From Porites lutea (taxonomy: Eukaryota > Cnidaria > Anthozoa > Scleractinia > Poritidae): a stretch of 64,000 bases of DNA. Below, piece by piece: positions 44,298 to 55,293 of this stretch. Location: the NCBI RefSeq assembly GCF_958299795.1, contig NC_133204.1:42584823-42648822 (forward strand). The letters are read 5' to 3'. Below the pieces are notes generated by a model, which was given only the letters and a program-made list of their open reading frames with translations, ran no database searches and was not told the DNA's origin. Position 1 is the stretch's first letter. Every line of letters starts with the position of its first letter. A program made the position numbers and the translations under genes.

Positions 44298-45410
44298 CAT
44301 CCTCGGAGACCCAGGGGCAGTCAGTCGGGTCGGGAGAAAGGGCGCGACGAAAGTTTTCAAGTACGGGCAAAAGAGCCCCTGGGTACCGACTCTCACCGAA
44401 CTATTTCCAAAATTCAAGAGGAGGCCGGCTCCTGATTGGGCACAAAAAATGCTTTGTATAATTGTGCCCAATCGGCGAACAGTTTCTCCTGAGTTCTTTT
44501 CGTGAGTTCGTACACGACAGCTTTTGTTTCGATCACGGCTTGTCTGGCTCGTGCACCAAAGAAATGCACGCAGTCAGGAAACTTTAAGTTTGATATAAAA
44601 TCCCCATCTGATTTCAAAATACTGTCTGCCCGAAGACTAAAGACGCTTTTCCAAAAATACAAGCTTGAGCTTACAACAGGTATTCACGCTTGCATCGGTC
44701 ACGTCTTGCGGAAATATTAGGGAATTTTTAAAAGATACTACGACGACTGACAACCACCAGAGCGTCGCATGGAAAAGGGAATTCACATTTTTTCAGTTTT
44801 TATCATGATTATTCCAACTCGCTTACTTTGTCAAGGCAAGCGAACTCTTCTGGAGCTGAATTTCTATCAACATATCCAAGTTCATGAAGAGAATGAATTT
44901 TGTCATTGCTTGTTTACGTCCTTCACAAAACATGAAATTAGGCATTTTCACGGGTAGTCGTGCAGTTGACGGCAACGAAATGTACAAAAAAGTGTGATGC
45001 ACGTGCAAAGTTGTTGTTTTGCCTTGTCAAGCTATTGCTTATTTGCCTTTCTCGTCGTCGCCGCCGCATCTTTATTTTCCTTGTATTATTTACGATACAT
45101 TTGTAATGAGTCAAAAACAGAATATTCTCGGGGCAAATGGAATTGCTCCTGCTGATAGCATCCCAAACGTTTTTTCGACTCATCGGTAGTTCCTTCAGTT
45201 TGTGGTTAGGAAAGTAGAAAAAAAAGTTTCCCTTGCTCGCACAAGCTTGGTGAACGAACCGGGCAAGTGTCGCAAGACAATAGCCGTCGTGTACGAACTC
45301 ACGAAAAGAACTTAGGAGAAACTGTTCGCCGATTGGGCACAATAATACAAAAAACTTTCGTCCCGCCTTTTCTCCCGACCCGACTCAGTGCCCCTGGGTC
45401 TCCGAGGATG
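44298..45410. mobile_element. 1.1-kb Mutator-type non-autonomous element
   Basis: The ends CATCCTCGGAGACCCAGGGG and CCCTGGGTCTCCGAGGATG are flanked by perfect ACTCCATCC at 44289-44297 and 45411-45419. The arms stay complementary for roughly 200 bp. The duplicate spacer at 48930-48955 has the intact target (ATTCCATCCAAG) and no element, so it inserted after the spacer duplicated. Minus-strand frames at 44414-44662 and 44938-45342 have no transposase motif and could be captured host sequence. Confidence 0.82.
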
Positions 45411-45629
45411 ACTCCATCCAAGTTCGAAAAGAAAGCGAAACATTCAATTTTGCGTCGCAATAGCAAATTTCACGTCGGGGTCTTGTGGTTGACGTCTAAG
45501 AAATGTACCAAAAAGCGTGATGCACGTGCAATGCTGTTGTTTTGCCAAATGAATAAAAACAATTGTTCTTATGACGTTATCGTTGCCGTCGTCCTAGGCA
45601 TTGTTGCTTAAGCTTCCTAGTGTTTCTCT

Positions 45630-45790
45630 TTTAGACTCGGCAGATAATAATAGTAATAATAATGGTTTAATAATAGTTTATTAACAGATCCACTGGGTGG
45701 CTCTTCTCTGTTAAAGTACATCAATTATGATTAAAAAATAAGTAAATAAATAAATAAATAAATAAATTTACAAATTATGCAATATACAAT
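45630..45790 (-). mobile_element. retroposon 3' tail-like sequence with ATT microsatellite
   Basis: On the minus strand, GCCACCCAGTGGATCTGTTA is followed by AATAAACTATTATT and ATT repeats, like the 3' end of a non-LTR retroposon. The duplicate lies at 50045-50160. No coding domain is recognised. Confidence 0.4.
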
Positions 45791-46756
45791 CAAAAGTAGA
45801 AGCAGGATTAACAGAATCGAACTTACAGTAAAAATGCATCGACGATGAATATGGTTACTCTATCGGTCAGTTGCCTCTGCCAGTAAACAATTGTGTTGAA
45901 TTTGAGGCCTTGAAGAAGTGTTTCATGATCAGTTTCCCTATCAAACAGTTGGTTGAGTTACTCTTTTGTGAGAACAAATATCTCTTGACAAGAGAGTTTT
46001 CAGCCTGGGACCGAATTCAAGAAGTCATCTTTTCTAAGCTGAGATGAGCCCTTAAGTATTGTCTCAAAACAAAAGGTTTTTGTTAAGAAATAATACCTCC
46101 AGAAGAAAATGCTTGATTTTATAGTTGAGTTTTAACAAGCCACGATTTACCTTTTTAAACCTCTGTCAACTCCATTTTAATTTCCGCCTCATGATCCCTG
46201 TTGCGTTGTAGTCGTCTGAGGTAATTAAAGAGCGTCTTTGTCACTCCTTTGTTTGTTTAAAAGAAAATGTAGTTAACAACTATTAATTTTCTTTAGATTA
46301 AAAAAACAAAAAATTGAAAGTTATGCAAAGTTGAAAGGACAGTTTACCAAATTACAGTAAAAATAAGACAACTTTTACAGGTTATCACTTTAAACGCGAA
46401 CATTTAATAGGCCGGAGTGTGAATTGTTTTCCGTTTCCATTCTGCATCTTAAGTTTATCATTTCTTAACTTGCAATATCCTAATCCGAACAGTTTGCATG
46501 CCGCGTACTACCGTATAGTACTCTATTTTCCTTCACGTTTTATTAATTCATTTTTTATTAACACCAGGAAGATAGTTACACGACCCCACAAATATGTATT
46601 GACTTCACTATAAGTATTTTCTAAACTAAATAAAAAATGTGTTCAATGTATGTAGTACATACCATTTTCATAGACTGCGAGCAAGCTCTCCATGTCAAGT
46701 GGCGAGTGAAGCCAGCCGCGGTGGGCGTGACGCTAACGCCTAACATCTACCCCAGT

Positions 46757-46935
46757 TGGAGAGCTTGCTGGCCTCGATTGTTCAAACGTTGGATAGCGCT
46801 ATCCATCGCATAAATCACTATCCACTGGATAGCGCAATTGGTTTTCCTATTTCTTATCCACTGAAATAGTGATTTATCCCGTGGATAGCCCTATCCCAGG
46901 CCCTATCCAACGTTGAACAACCAGGGCCTGAAATG
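46757..46935. mobile_element. GCTATCCA palindromic MITE downstream of receptor B
   Basis: The ends TTGTTCAAACGTTGGATAGC and TATCCAACGTTGAACAACCA form an inverted repeat with further GGATAAATCACTATCC pairs inside. The duplicate is at 52731-52890, downstream of receptor C. Confidence 0.7.
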
Positions 46936-47071
46936 TCAGCTACCTTCTCCTCGCGCCAACCCCCCAGCACTGGGTTGCCAGACGAGAGAGACGCCTGGCC
47001 GCGTTGGGCGGGGGCGGTTTGGAACGTAAGAGGCGCCTAACATTTTAGACAAAAAGGCTGCCGGCAGGCTT

Positions 47072-48079
47072 TTATGTTGAACGTTCACAGTACTGATCTA
47101 GACTTTGATTGCTCGATGTGTTTGGTGTGTTTGCTTGAATCACAGTCATGCTAGTAACATCATGTTCCCGTTGCCGTGATAAATGGCACCTCAGAACTCT
47201 TCGTAATACAGTTTTGAGATCTCCTCCATAGTAGCCGTATAACAAGGGATCCAAAGCAGGGTTGACGCATATCAGAAGTTGAGATGCTCTCCAAGCAAAA
47301 TCAGGTGACGCCAAATGGAAGTAAATTAGTGTTCTTGTGATCATAAATGGAGACCAGCAAATAACAAAAGCTATAGTTAAAGCTGCAAGAGTTTTGGCAA
47401 CTTTCATGTGTTTTTGATTTGACTCTTCGCGGGAATAGCTGTGTCTTGGCATTGCTCTATCTCGAAGGACGCGGTAAATACGGGTTTGTGTTACTATCAT
47501 ATATAACAACGGGAGAACAAAGAAGAAAGCTCCATGTAAACAATAGTATATTTGTCGTCCTTTATTTCCCCATGATGTATTAACGCAAACAACGTCTCCG
47601 TTTTCGAGTGTTTCCACGCGGTAGATGAAGATCAGAGGTGAACAAACAGCGAAGCACAAGATCCAGATTAGTGCCAATGTTGCGTATATTTTCTGTGACA
47701 TGTCCTTATTTCTTGCATTGAAGTCGAACGGGTCGGCCACGGCCCTTAGTCTCTGATAACTAATTACTACAAGGGTACTGATGGAAGTTGTGTAGGTTGC
47801 CTCGATGACAAATCCCTGAAGTTTACAAGTATTGTCACCGCCTACCCACTTCCAGAAAAAGCCAATGATGTTGAAAATTGTAAGAAATATGAATACGAGA
47901 TCCGCACAAGCTAAATTTGCCACAAACCACGTAAAAGTGTGATATTTTTTCTTCCTGATTGTCTTGTAACAGTTTCTTATGACCCAGGTATTACCAACAA
48001 TTGCCAAGATGAAAACAGTGCCGTAAAATATACAAAGGAAGACTATTATGGCGAGCGGAAAACCGTCGCTATCAGCCAT
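47072..48079 (-). CDS. orphan class A GPCR, receptor B (A/C hybrid)
   Basis: Intronless receptor of 335 residues with the same landmarks as A: VGN in TM1, NLACAD in TM2, SYQRLRAV at the end of TM3, CWSP in TM6 and NPALDPLLYGYY in TM7. Residues 1-115 differ from A at one position (S20G) but from C at more than 20. From residue 156 on, the sequence (ENGDVVCV, YRVLRDRAMPRHSYSREESN, LSRQREHDVTSM) follows C, with about ten differences, and not A. Between residues 115 and 135 the match alternates (ADPF as in C, KDMSQKIYA as in A). The upstream DNA follows A and the downstream DNA follows C. The tail is ten residues longer than in C. Ligand unknown. Confidence 0.93.
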   Translation of the reverse strand: MADSDGFPLAIIVFLCIFYGTVFILAIVGNTWVIRNCYKTIRKKKYHTFTWFVANLACADLVFIFLTIFNIIGFFWKWVGGDNTCKLQGFVIEATYTTSISTLVVISYQRLRAVADPFDFNARNKDMSQKIYATLALIWILCFAVCSPLIFIYRVETLENGDVVCVNTSWGNKGRQIYYCLHGAFFFVLPLLYMIVTQTRIYRVLRDRAMPRHSYSREESNQKHMKVAKTLAALTIAFVICWSPFMITRTLIYFHLASPDFAWRASQLLICVNPALDPLLYGYYGGDLKTVLRRVLRCHLSRQREHDVTSMTVIQANTPNTSSNQSLDQYCERST

Positions 48080-48254
48080 GGCTCATCAGTAACAAACGCG
48101 ACAGTGTTCTAGAATGAACAGTGGTCGTGCTGAAATCATGATGAAAAACGTGTTTTTGAGAGTCGTATATCGTTGACGTGTTTCCGGAAAGACTAACAAC
48201 ACAATATTGCAATCTATTTTGATTTCGGAAGGCTAATAATACTCGAAGTTTCAA
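48072..48254 (-). promoter_or_regulatory. upstream ORF overlapping the receptor B start
   Basis: The 60-codon counterpart of 43313-43495, with the same length and the same ATGAGCCATGGCTGA overlap with the main start. Retention of the open frame may reflect recent duplication only. Confidence 0.4.
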
Positions 48255-48490
48255 TATAAGCTGGTTTGAAAGAAGCTTAACTTAAAACGATATTTAAACA
48301 TTAAAATTAAGTAAAAACAAATGGAAATTTAACGTGTCAAGTAAAAACAATTTCAAACTTAACCTGTTAGACTTGGGATCATTAATTAAAAGAGTTTTAG
48401 TAGTCTTCATTTAATTCAGGCTATTTAACACACAAATACGTTTTTAACTAATTGCCACAAAGATAGGGGGGAGGAAGATCGCGTTGTGTA

Positions 48491-48843
48491 AGTGGCAGCC
48501 AACGTCAATTTTTGGAAATATCTGTTCGGAAGACGGTTTGAGATAAGAATTTTCGGCACATTTGTTATAAAATTTCCTGCTTGCCTGCTCCTCTTTTCGA
48601 ATATCTAAAAATGATATAATTGCCCATTTTTAATGGATTTTTTACCTTAAGAAAGGCCACCTAGAATTTTCGCGGGAACCTTTTTTCTGCCTGAAATTTT
48701 CGAAAAGGTACGTTTTGATCGCTATAATTTTCGAATCACCAGGAAAAAATTGAAAAATTTTAAGGGGATAATAATATGCCTATATCTACCGTTTAAATAC
48801 TAAAATTAAATACGTTTAACAATGCTATTTTTAAGTGGTTTTA
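48491..48843 (+). mobile_element. hAT-type element upstream of receptor B, copy 5 of 5, truncated
   Basis: Duplicate of 43743-44123. The right end and about 80 bp of flank are missing, so AAGTGGTTTT joins straight to the sequence that lies near 44175 in the other spacer. Confidence 0.7.
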
Positions 48844-49194
48844 ACGACGACGGCAAACCGGTCTCCTGAATAAATGAATTTGCGTTCTTTCAAACTCTAG
48901 ATCTTCCATCCTCTATTGCTAAGTGAAATTGGATTCTTATGAATTCCATCCAAGTTCAAAAAGAAAGCGAATCATTCGTCGTCGTGTGTGCACGTCGTCA
49001 GTTTTACGTCGCAATAGCAAATTTCACGTTGGGGTCTTGTGGTTGACGTCTAAGAAATATACCAAAAAGCGTGATGCAAGTGCAATGCTGTTCTTTTGCC
49101 ACATGAATAAAAACAATTGTTCTTATGACGTTATCGTTGCCGTCGTCCTAAGCATGGTTCAAGATCCCTAGTGTTTCTCTGTTAGACTCGGCAG

Positions 49195-49199
49195 ATAAA

Positions 49200-49242
<43 letters not shown>

Positions 49243-49280
49243 GAAAACAACAACAACAATAATAATAATAATAATAATTA
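49195..49280. repeat. AAT microsatellite
   Basis: About 20 AAT units broken by a short CAA patch. It marks the point where insertions (49311-50040) interrupt the duplicated spacer. Confidence 0.85.
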
Positions 49281-49310
49281 ACAATTAATGAATGAGCCTG
49301 AGCGGCTGAG

Positions 49311-49497
49311 CATCCTCGGAGACCCAGGGGCAGATAGTGGGGGCGAGGGAAAGTCTAAACAGGCGGAAAAATATGGCACATAAGAAAAGTAAAGAACAGC
49401 GAGAAGAGCCCCTGGGGACAATGTCTTACCAGACCAGTTCCAAACGGTCGCCGCCGTTCTGGCTTCTGATTGGTGCCAGGAAACTTGTGTTTTTATC
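49311..49497 (+). mobile_element. left half of a Mutator-type foldback element
   Basis: Matches the left arm of 33706-34057 from CATCCTCGGAGACCCAGG to GGTGCCAGGAAACTTGTG, then is cut off by the palindromic element that starts near 49498. No right end follows. Confidence 0.7.
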
Positions 49498-50060
49498 TTA
49501 TGAAGAATTATGGAGATCGAGGAGGGTGTTATCCGTCGAGGCCGTAGGCCGAGGCGGATAATACCCTCCGAGATCTCCATAATTCTTCATATGAAACGAA
49601 AGCCGAATTCAATAATTGTTTTATTATTCATTCAAAATAATTCCTAGTTTAAAAACATGGCTAAAACATGCTTACCTCCATTGATGTTAAGTTCATCTTC
49701 GATAGTGCACGTTTAGGTTTGTCCAGCTCCCCAAATATTCTCCAAATAGCAGATGTCGCCCTTCGAGTTGTCTTCTTGCTGTTCTTGCCATGTTTTTAGC
49801 GATTTTTTCGCCTAGCTCTTACTCTTGAAACGAGTGAAACGACCGCCATTTTTGTTTCCACAACCAAAACAACTCAACCTCGTCCCCAGGTCTTCTCGGT
49901 TAACGGTGCCATTACCTGCACGAACGCTGCATTTTTGACGTCATTTCCTCGTTAAACACAAAATTCTTCCAAATTTGGTCATCAGTAACTGGTTATGGTG
50001 AATTAAACGTGTGCTTTTAGCCAATCAGAATCGGGGAAATATTATGAATGAATAATAATG
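49498..50060. mobile_element. element with a 91-bp terminal hairpin
   Basis: 49500-49590 is a strong hairpin (ATGAAGAATTATGGAGATC paired with its complement around a CGAGGCCG core). Beyond it, TTATTATTCATTCAAAATA near 49620 pairs with TATTATGAATGAATAATAA near 50045. It has truncated the element at 49311 and is absent from the paralogous spacer near 45640. No coding region seen. Confidence 0.55.
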
Positions 50061-50266
50061 GTTTATTAACACGTCCACTGGGTGGCTCTTCCCGGTTAAA
50101 GTACACCAATTACAATTAAAAAATAAGTAAATAAACAAATCAATTAAGTTATTTACAAATTATGTAATATAAAATCAAAAGTAGAAGCAGGATTAACAGA
50201 AATTAAAGTAAAAATGCGTCGATGATGAGTTACTCCATCGGTCAGTTGCCTCTGCCAGTAAACAAT

Positions 50267-50527
50267 AGTCCATTTTCGAGTTCGCTATGACCGCTGAATT
50301 AAAGAAGTGAAGACGCATTTTTTACAGCCTTAGCCTCAATCTCAAGTAATATATTCACAAATTCTAACACGAAAGACATGTTTATTACTCTGTCTATTGT
50401 GTATATTCAAATTTCAAACACTTACTTGCCAGGTTTCTGAATATTTTACTTCACGGCGAGGCTAACCCTGTATGAATGTGTCGTTAATGTTTATATTCAG
50501 CGGTAATTTTTAATTCGAGACTGGGCT
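50267..50527. mobile_element. 261-bp MITE defined by a paralogous empty site
   Basis: The ends AGTCCATTTTCGAGTTC and (complement) AGCCCAGTCTCGAATTA. Removing it leaves AACAATTGTGTTGAATTT, which is the sequence of the duplicate spacer near 45888. The target duplication is at most AT. Superfamily not assigned. Confidence 0.7.
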
Positions 50528-50793
50528 ATTGTGTTGAATTTCAGGCCTTGGAGAAGTGTTTCAAGATCAGTTTCCCTATCAAACAGTTGGTTGAGTTACT
50601 CTTTTGTGAGAACAAGTACTTTTGACAAGAGTGTTTTCAGCCTGGGGCCGGATTCAAGAAGTCATCTTTTCTAAGCTAAGATGCGCCCTTAAGTATTGTC
50701 TCAAAACAAAAGGCTTTTGTTAAGAAATAATACCTCCAGAAGAAAATGCTTGATTTTATAGTTGAGCTTTAACAATCCACGATTTACCTTTAA

Positions 50794-52126
50794 AGGGGCT
50801 ATGTCACCCCACACGCATGCGCGAGCCAATGAAAACAAACTTGAAAAAGACGGCCCAACTTTTTCAAGTTCTGTCGAGATTTTGGAAGGCTGTTTTTATC
50901 TGTCTAAATCTCAGCCATCGTTCGATAGATAGCGAAGTTTTGTATTAAGAATCGTTCTATGGTGATTACAGAATAATTTTTTGGCGTTATTTTGAAATTG
51001 TTTGCCTGTGGAATGTTTTTACGTGGATTTACTGTGACCTCTTATCAGCGGCCGTTGTAATGGCAGAGTTAATGACGGCTACTCCACAATGAGCGATGGA
51101 ATCTTTGATGGAATCTTCCCTATAGTTCACAGAACCTTTCTATTGAGTTATTTTAGAGGCTGCTGGCCTTTGGATTTTTCTTGTGCTCAAAGTATGTGGA
51201 CATATAATGAAGCGGCTATCGAGTTGGCGGCGGCCGTTTTTTGTAAACGATTACAAGAGCATCAGGCCATGAGTTTCGTGACGAAACTAAACTCCTGGCG
51301 AAGGAAACATTTTAAAATTCGGCTAGATTCCTTCTTGTATTTATCTGGATTCACAGCAAAGATAAACACGACCGTTTGCTCGTCCAGATTGTTCTCAACG
51401 GACTTAGAGAGGCATGTTAGTACGAGTTAGATCCTGTAAATGGCATGTTTTTGAACTGTTTGTGTTCGAGCATATTTTTGGAAAATAGCAGAGTTTACTT
51501 TCCCTTTTTATCAACGGACTGCTTATAGTGGAGTAGTATACCAATGATGCTTGGTTCTGTTTTTCTCGACGTCGCAGTGATTCGGCACGATCGAACAATT
51601 TTGCGCGATAATGTATGTTTCCCTACGATCAAAACAAAGACTTGATGTCTCTTGTTCTATCAGCATCTAAATTATAAAATCACTAGCGACAGACAAGTCT
51701 AATTGTTAATGATTTGAAACAGTCTTGGTCTTTATCTTCGGTCTAGCGTCTTTTGTAGTTCGTTTGTAAAATACAACTTCGATCAGCCTGTTCGATTTAT
51801 TTTGTTGAATAAGACAATATGTTGTTGTTGAATTTTTGTTTGCGCTCTATTTTATAAATGGCATGCGTTTTTACTTCAAAACTACAAGTAAAATTGTCGT
51901 CACAATTTTATTCTTGATCTAGCATAACCAGAGAAAAAACGTTCCGTGAATTCTATGGAAATATCCCTTATCTAAACCCATTTCGCTTGTTAACCTCTCT
52001 AAATTCGGAGCCTTGGACGTGACAGAGAACATGGAGAAAGTCACGCGTTAAAAACAATAGAATTTTGACAGTTGAAAGTAATTTGCATAATCTCAGAGCG
52101 CATGCTCTCCAGCTGACATAGCCCCT
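50794..52126. mobile_element. 1.3-kb TTAA-type non-autonomous element
   Basis: The ends AGGGGCTATGTCA and TGACATAGCCCCT are flanked by TTAA at 50790-50793 and 52127-52130. The duplicate spacer near 46150-46170 reads straight through from GATTTACC to ACCTCTGTCAACTCC with a single TTAA. A 113-codon plus-strand frame at 51089-51430 (MSDGIFDGIF...) has no recognised domain. Confidence 0.78.
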
Positions 52127-52730
52127 TTAACCTCTGTCAACTCCATTTTAATTTCCGCCTCATGATCCCCGTTGCGTTGTAGTCGTCTGAGGTAATTAAC
52201 ACTCTTAAAGAGCGTCATGTCACTCCTTTGTTTGTTTAAAAGAAAATGTAGTTGACAGCTATTAATTTTTTTTAGAGTAAGAATTCAAAACAAAAATTGA
52301 AAGTTATGCAAAGTTGAAAGGACAGTTTACCAAATTACAGGTTATCGCTTTAAACTTGAACATTAGTATGACCTTTTTTCCATTTCCATTCTGCATCCTC
52401 ATCATATCTTAACTTGCAATATCCTAATCTGAACAGTTTGAATGCTGGGACTACCGTATAGTACCCTATTTTTTCTAACGTTTTATTAATTCATTTTTTA
52501 TTAACACCAGGAAGATAGTTACACGACCCCACAAATATGTATTGACTTCACTATAAGTATTTTCTAAACTAAATAAAAAAAAGTGTACAATGTATGTAGT
52601 ACATACCATTTTCATAGACTACGAGCAAGCTCTCTGTTTCAAGTGGCGAGTGAAGCTAGCCGCGGTGGGCGTGACGCTAACGCCTAACATCTACTCCTCG
52701 ACCAGTTGGAGAGCTTGCTGGTGTGGCCTC

Positions 52731-52890
52731 GATTGTTCAAACGTTGGATAGCGCTATCCACCGGATAAATCACTGTCCACTGGATAACGTAATTGGTTCT
52801 CCTATTTCTTATCCACTGGATAGTGATTTATCCCGTGGATAGCCCTATCCCAGGCCCTATCCAACGTTGAACAACCAGGGCCTGAAATGT
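52731..52890. mobile_element. GCTATCCA palindromic MITE downstream of receptor C
   Basis: Duplicate of 46757-46935 at the equivalent position, so it predates the unequal crossover. Confidence 0.7.
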
Positions 52891-53055
52891 CAGCTACCTT
52901 CTCCTCGCCACAACCCCCCACCATTGGGCGGTCAGGCGGAGAGACGCCTGGCAGCGTTTGGCGTGGGCGGTGTGGAACGTAAGAGGCGCCTAACATTTTA
53001 AAAAAGACGCTGCTGTTAGGCTTTTATGTTGAACGTTAACAGCACTGTCCTAGAC

Positions 53056-54033
53056 TTAATTGCTTGATATGTTTGCTGTGTCTGCTTGAATCACAGTCAT
53101 GCTAGTAACATCATGTTCCCGTTGCCGTGATAAATGGCACCTCAGAACTCTTCGTAATACAGTTTTGAGATTTCCACCATAGTAGCCGTATAACAAGGGA
53201 TCCAAAGCAGGGTTGACGCATATTAGAAGTTGAGATGCTCTCCAAGCAACATCAGGTGACGCCAAATGGAAGTAAATTAGTGTTCTTGTGATCATAAATG
53301 GAGACCAGCAAAAAACAAAAGCTATAGTTAAAGCTGCAAGAGTTTTGGCAACTTTCTTGTGTTTTTGATTTGACTCTTCGCGGGAATAGCTATGTCTTGG
53401 CATTGCTCTATCTCGAAGGACGCGGTAAATACGGGTTTGTGTTACTATCATATATAACAACGGGAGAACAAAGAAGAAAGCTCCATGTAAACAATAGTAT
53501 ATTTGTCGTCCTTTATTTCCCCATGATGTAGTAACGCAAACAACGTCTCCGTTTTCGTGTGTTTCCACGCGGTAGATGAAGATCAAAGGTGAACAAACAG
53601 CGAAGCACAAGATCCAGATTAGTGCCAATGTTACATAGTACTTTCTCTGTGAGATCCTCTTATTTCTTGCATTGAAGTCGAACGGGTCGGCCACGGCCCT
53701 TAGTCTCTGATAACTAATTACTACAAGGGTACTGATGGAAGTCGTGTAGGCTGCCTCGACGAGAAATCCCTGAAGTTTACAAGTGTTGTCACCGCCTACC
53801 CACTTCCAGAAAAAGCCAATAGTGTTGAAAATTGTAAGAAATATAAACATGAGGTCGGCACAAGCCAAATTTACCACAAGCCACGTAAAAGGGTAATAGT
53901 TTTTCTTCCTGATTGTCCTGTAACTGTTTTTTATTACCCATGTATTGCCAACGACTGAAAAAATGAAAACAGTAACGTAAAAGATCCAAAGAAAGATCAC
54001 AACGGAGAGTGGAAAACCGTCGCTTACAGCCAT
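53056..54033 (-). CDS. orphan class A GPCR, receptor C of the cluster
   Basis: Intronless, 325 residues, seven membrane segments. VGN in TM1, NLACAD in TM2, GGDNTCKLQG at TM3, SYQRLRAV in place of DRY, CWSP in TM6, NPALDPLLYGYYGG in TM7, and the same ECL2 cysteine (VVCVTTSW). The N-terminal half (MAVSDGFPLSVVIFLWIF, KNSYRTIRKKNYYPFTW) is clearly diverged from A and B. The C-terminal half is almost the same as B. It is the likely donor or relative of the 3' half of B. The 12-nt context before its ATG lacks the upstream ATG found in A, B, D and F. Ligand unknown. Confidence 0.93.
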   Translation of the reverse strand: MAVSDGFPLSVVIFLWIFYVTVFIFSVVGNTWVIKNSYRTIRKKNYYPFTWLVVNLACADLMFIFLTIFNTIGFFWKWVGGDNTCKLQGFLVEAAYTTSISTLVVISYQRLRAVADPFDFNARNKRISQRKYYVTLALIWILCFAVCSPLIFIYRVETHENGDVVCVTTSWGNKGRQIYYCLHGAFFFVLPLLYMIVTQTRIYRVLRDRAMPRHSYSREESNQKHKKVAKTLAALTIAFVFCWSPFMITRTLIYFHLASPDVAWRASQLLICVNPALDPLLYGYYGGNLKTVLRRVLRCHLSRQREHDVTSMTVIQADTANISSN

Positions 54034-55293
54034 AGTTCTTCAGCGGTAACGCAACAGTGTTATAGAATGAACAGTCATCCTGTTATTTTTTACTACCGTC
54101 GTGTATCGTTGACGTGTCAGTTCCGGTAACTGGCAACTCAATATTTTAAACGATCTAACTGTGACGACTTCCTGAAGCTTATTTTACTCGAAGTTTAATA
54201 TCAGCAAGTGCATATAACCTCAAGTAAATACAATATGAGATTTAACCTGATAGACTACTACTTGAAATCATTGATTTAAAATAGTCATTACAGTTTCACC
54301 GTAATTTAGGCTATCGAACATATATAAATATATTTTTAATTAATTAAGACAAATATGCCGTATAAATTAAAAGCTTGGCCAGGGTTTTCAAACTGAGAAA
54401 GAGGGAGAAGTCTAGCGGTGTATGTTAGCCAGCCGACGCAAGGAAGCGTTTTCGGAGTGCCCTGCCAGCATAGCCATGCTCGATTATGTTGTACTCGATT
54501 AAAAGACTTGTTTACCATTCTCTTTGTGTCGCTAGGGTACAGTTTCGAATCCAGGCCATATAGCCGTACGCTTGGTACAGAGGGCTCAGTTGTGACCAGA
54601 GGTTTATCAATAAACAGATGCTCGCGCGGGCTGCGGCAACTTCGAAGGATTGACGCAAATCAGGCAGAGCCTTGTTTTCTCCTTCTCATTCACGAAGACA
54701 AAAAGTGGCTCTACGAACTCGTGTCACCAAGGGGAGAAGTACAGGATCTCCTTATTCAATGGGAGATATATACATGTTCTTTGGAAAAATTATCAAAATT
54801 TCTTTAAATCTTCTTAAGTTTTATAATTATCGGAACATTGAAATTTATGCTAGATTTGCTTATCCACCAAAAATTAGGAATTGTCTTTGAAACATCTAAA
54901 CCAAAAATTGCGTTGTGATATTTTTTGTTTTGAAAGGCCTTTTATTCGAACTGGAGACTATTTACTTTAACACCCTGATTCGATTGGAAGAATATATTAA
55001 TGACTTTCAGGACTTTGCAAAAAATGATTGACCAAAAAAAAAAATAGTTGGCCTCTAAATTGTCTCCGTCCATGGTCTCCTGGTTTGATGTCGAAGGAAA
55101 TCTGCTGTTTGATCATCTGGAAAGAAATGTTTTCTTTGGTTTCAGTTGATTTTTTTCAGTTTGTGCCTATCCACACTAGCCATGCATAAAGTTGCTTATT
55201 GAGACCAATTTTCTTTTATCACCAAATTACTGAAGGTAATCAACCCCTCAAACAGACCTTGCTTCCGTCTGTTTACGGCATTAATCATCTGTC
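54034..55293. other. spacer between receptors C and D
   Basis: Contains the 5' flank of C and the 3' flank of D. No gene, RNA or clear element is seen. The 129-codon frame at 54418-54807 has no recognisable domain. Confidence 0.4.

Noticed and set aside
51089-51430. 113-codon frame inside the TTAA element as a host gene
   Set aside because: No recognised domain, no homologous frame in the other spacer, and it lies wholly within a mobile element. Not supportable as a gene.
54418-54807. 129-codon plus-strand frame upstream of receptor C
   Set aside because: No domain or splice evidence. It probably opens by chance in the upstream flank of C.
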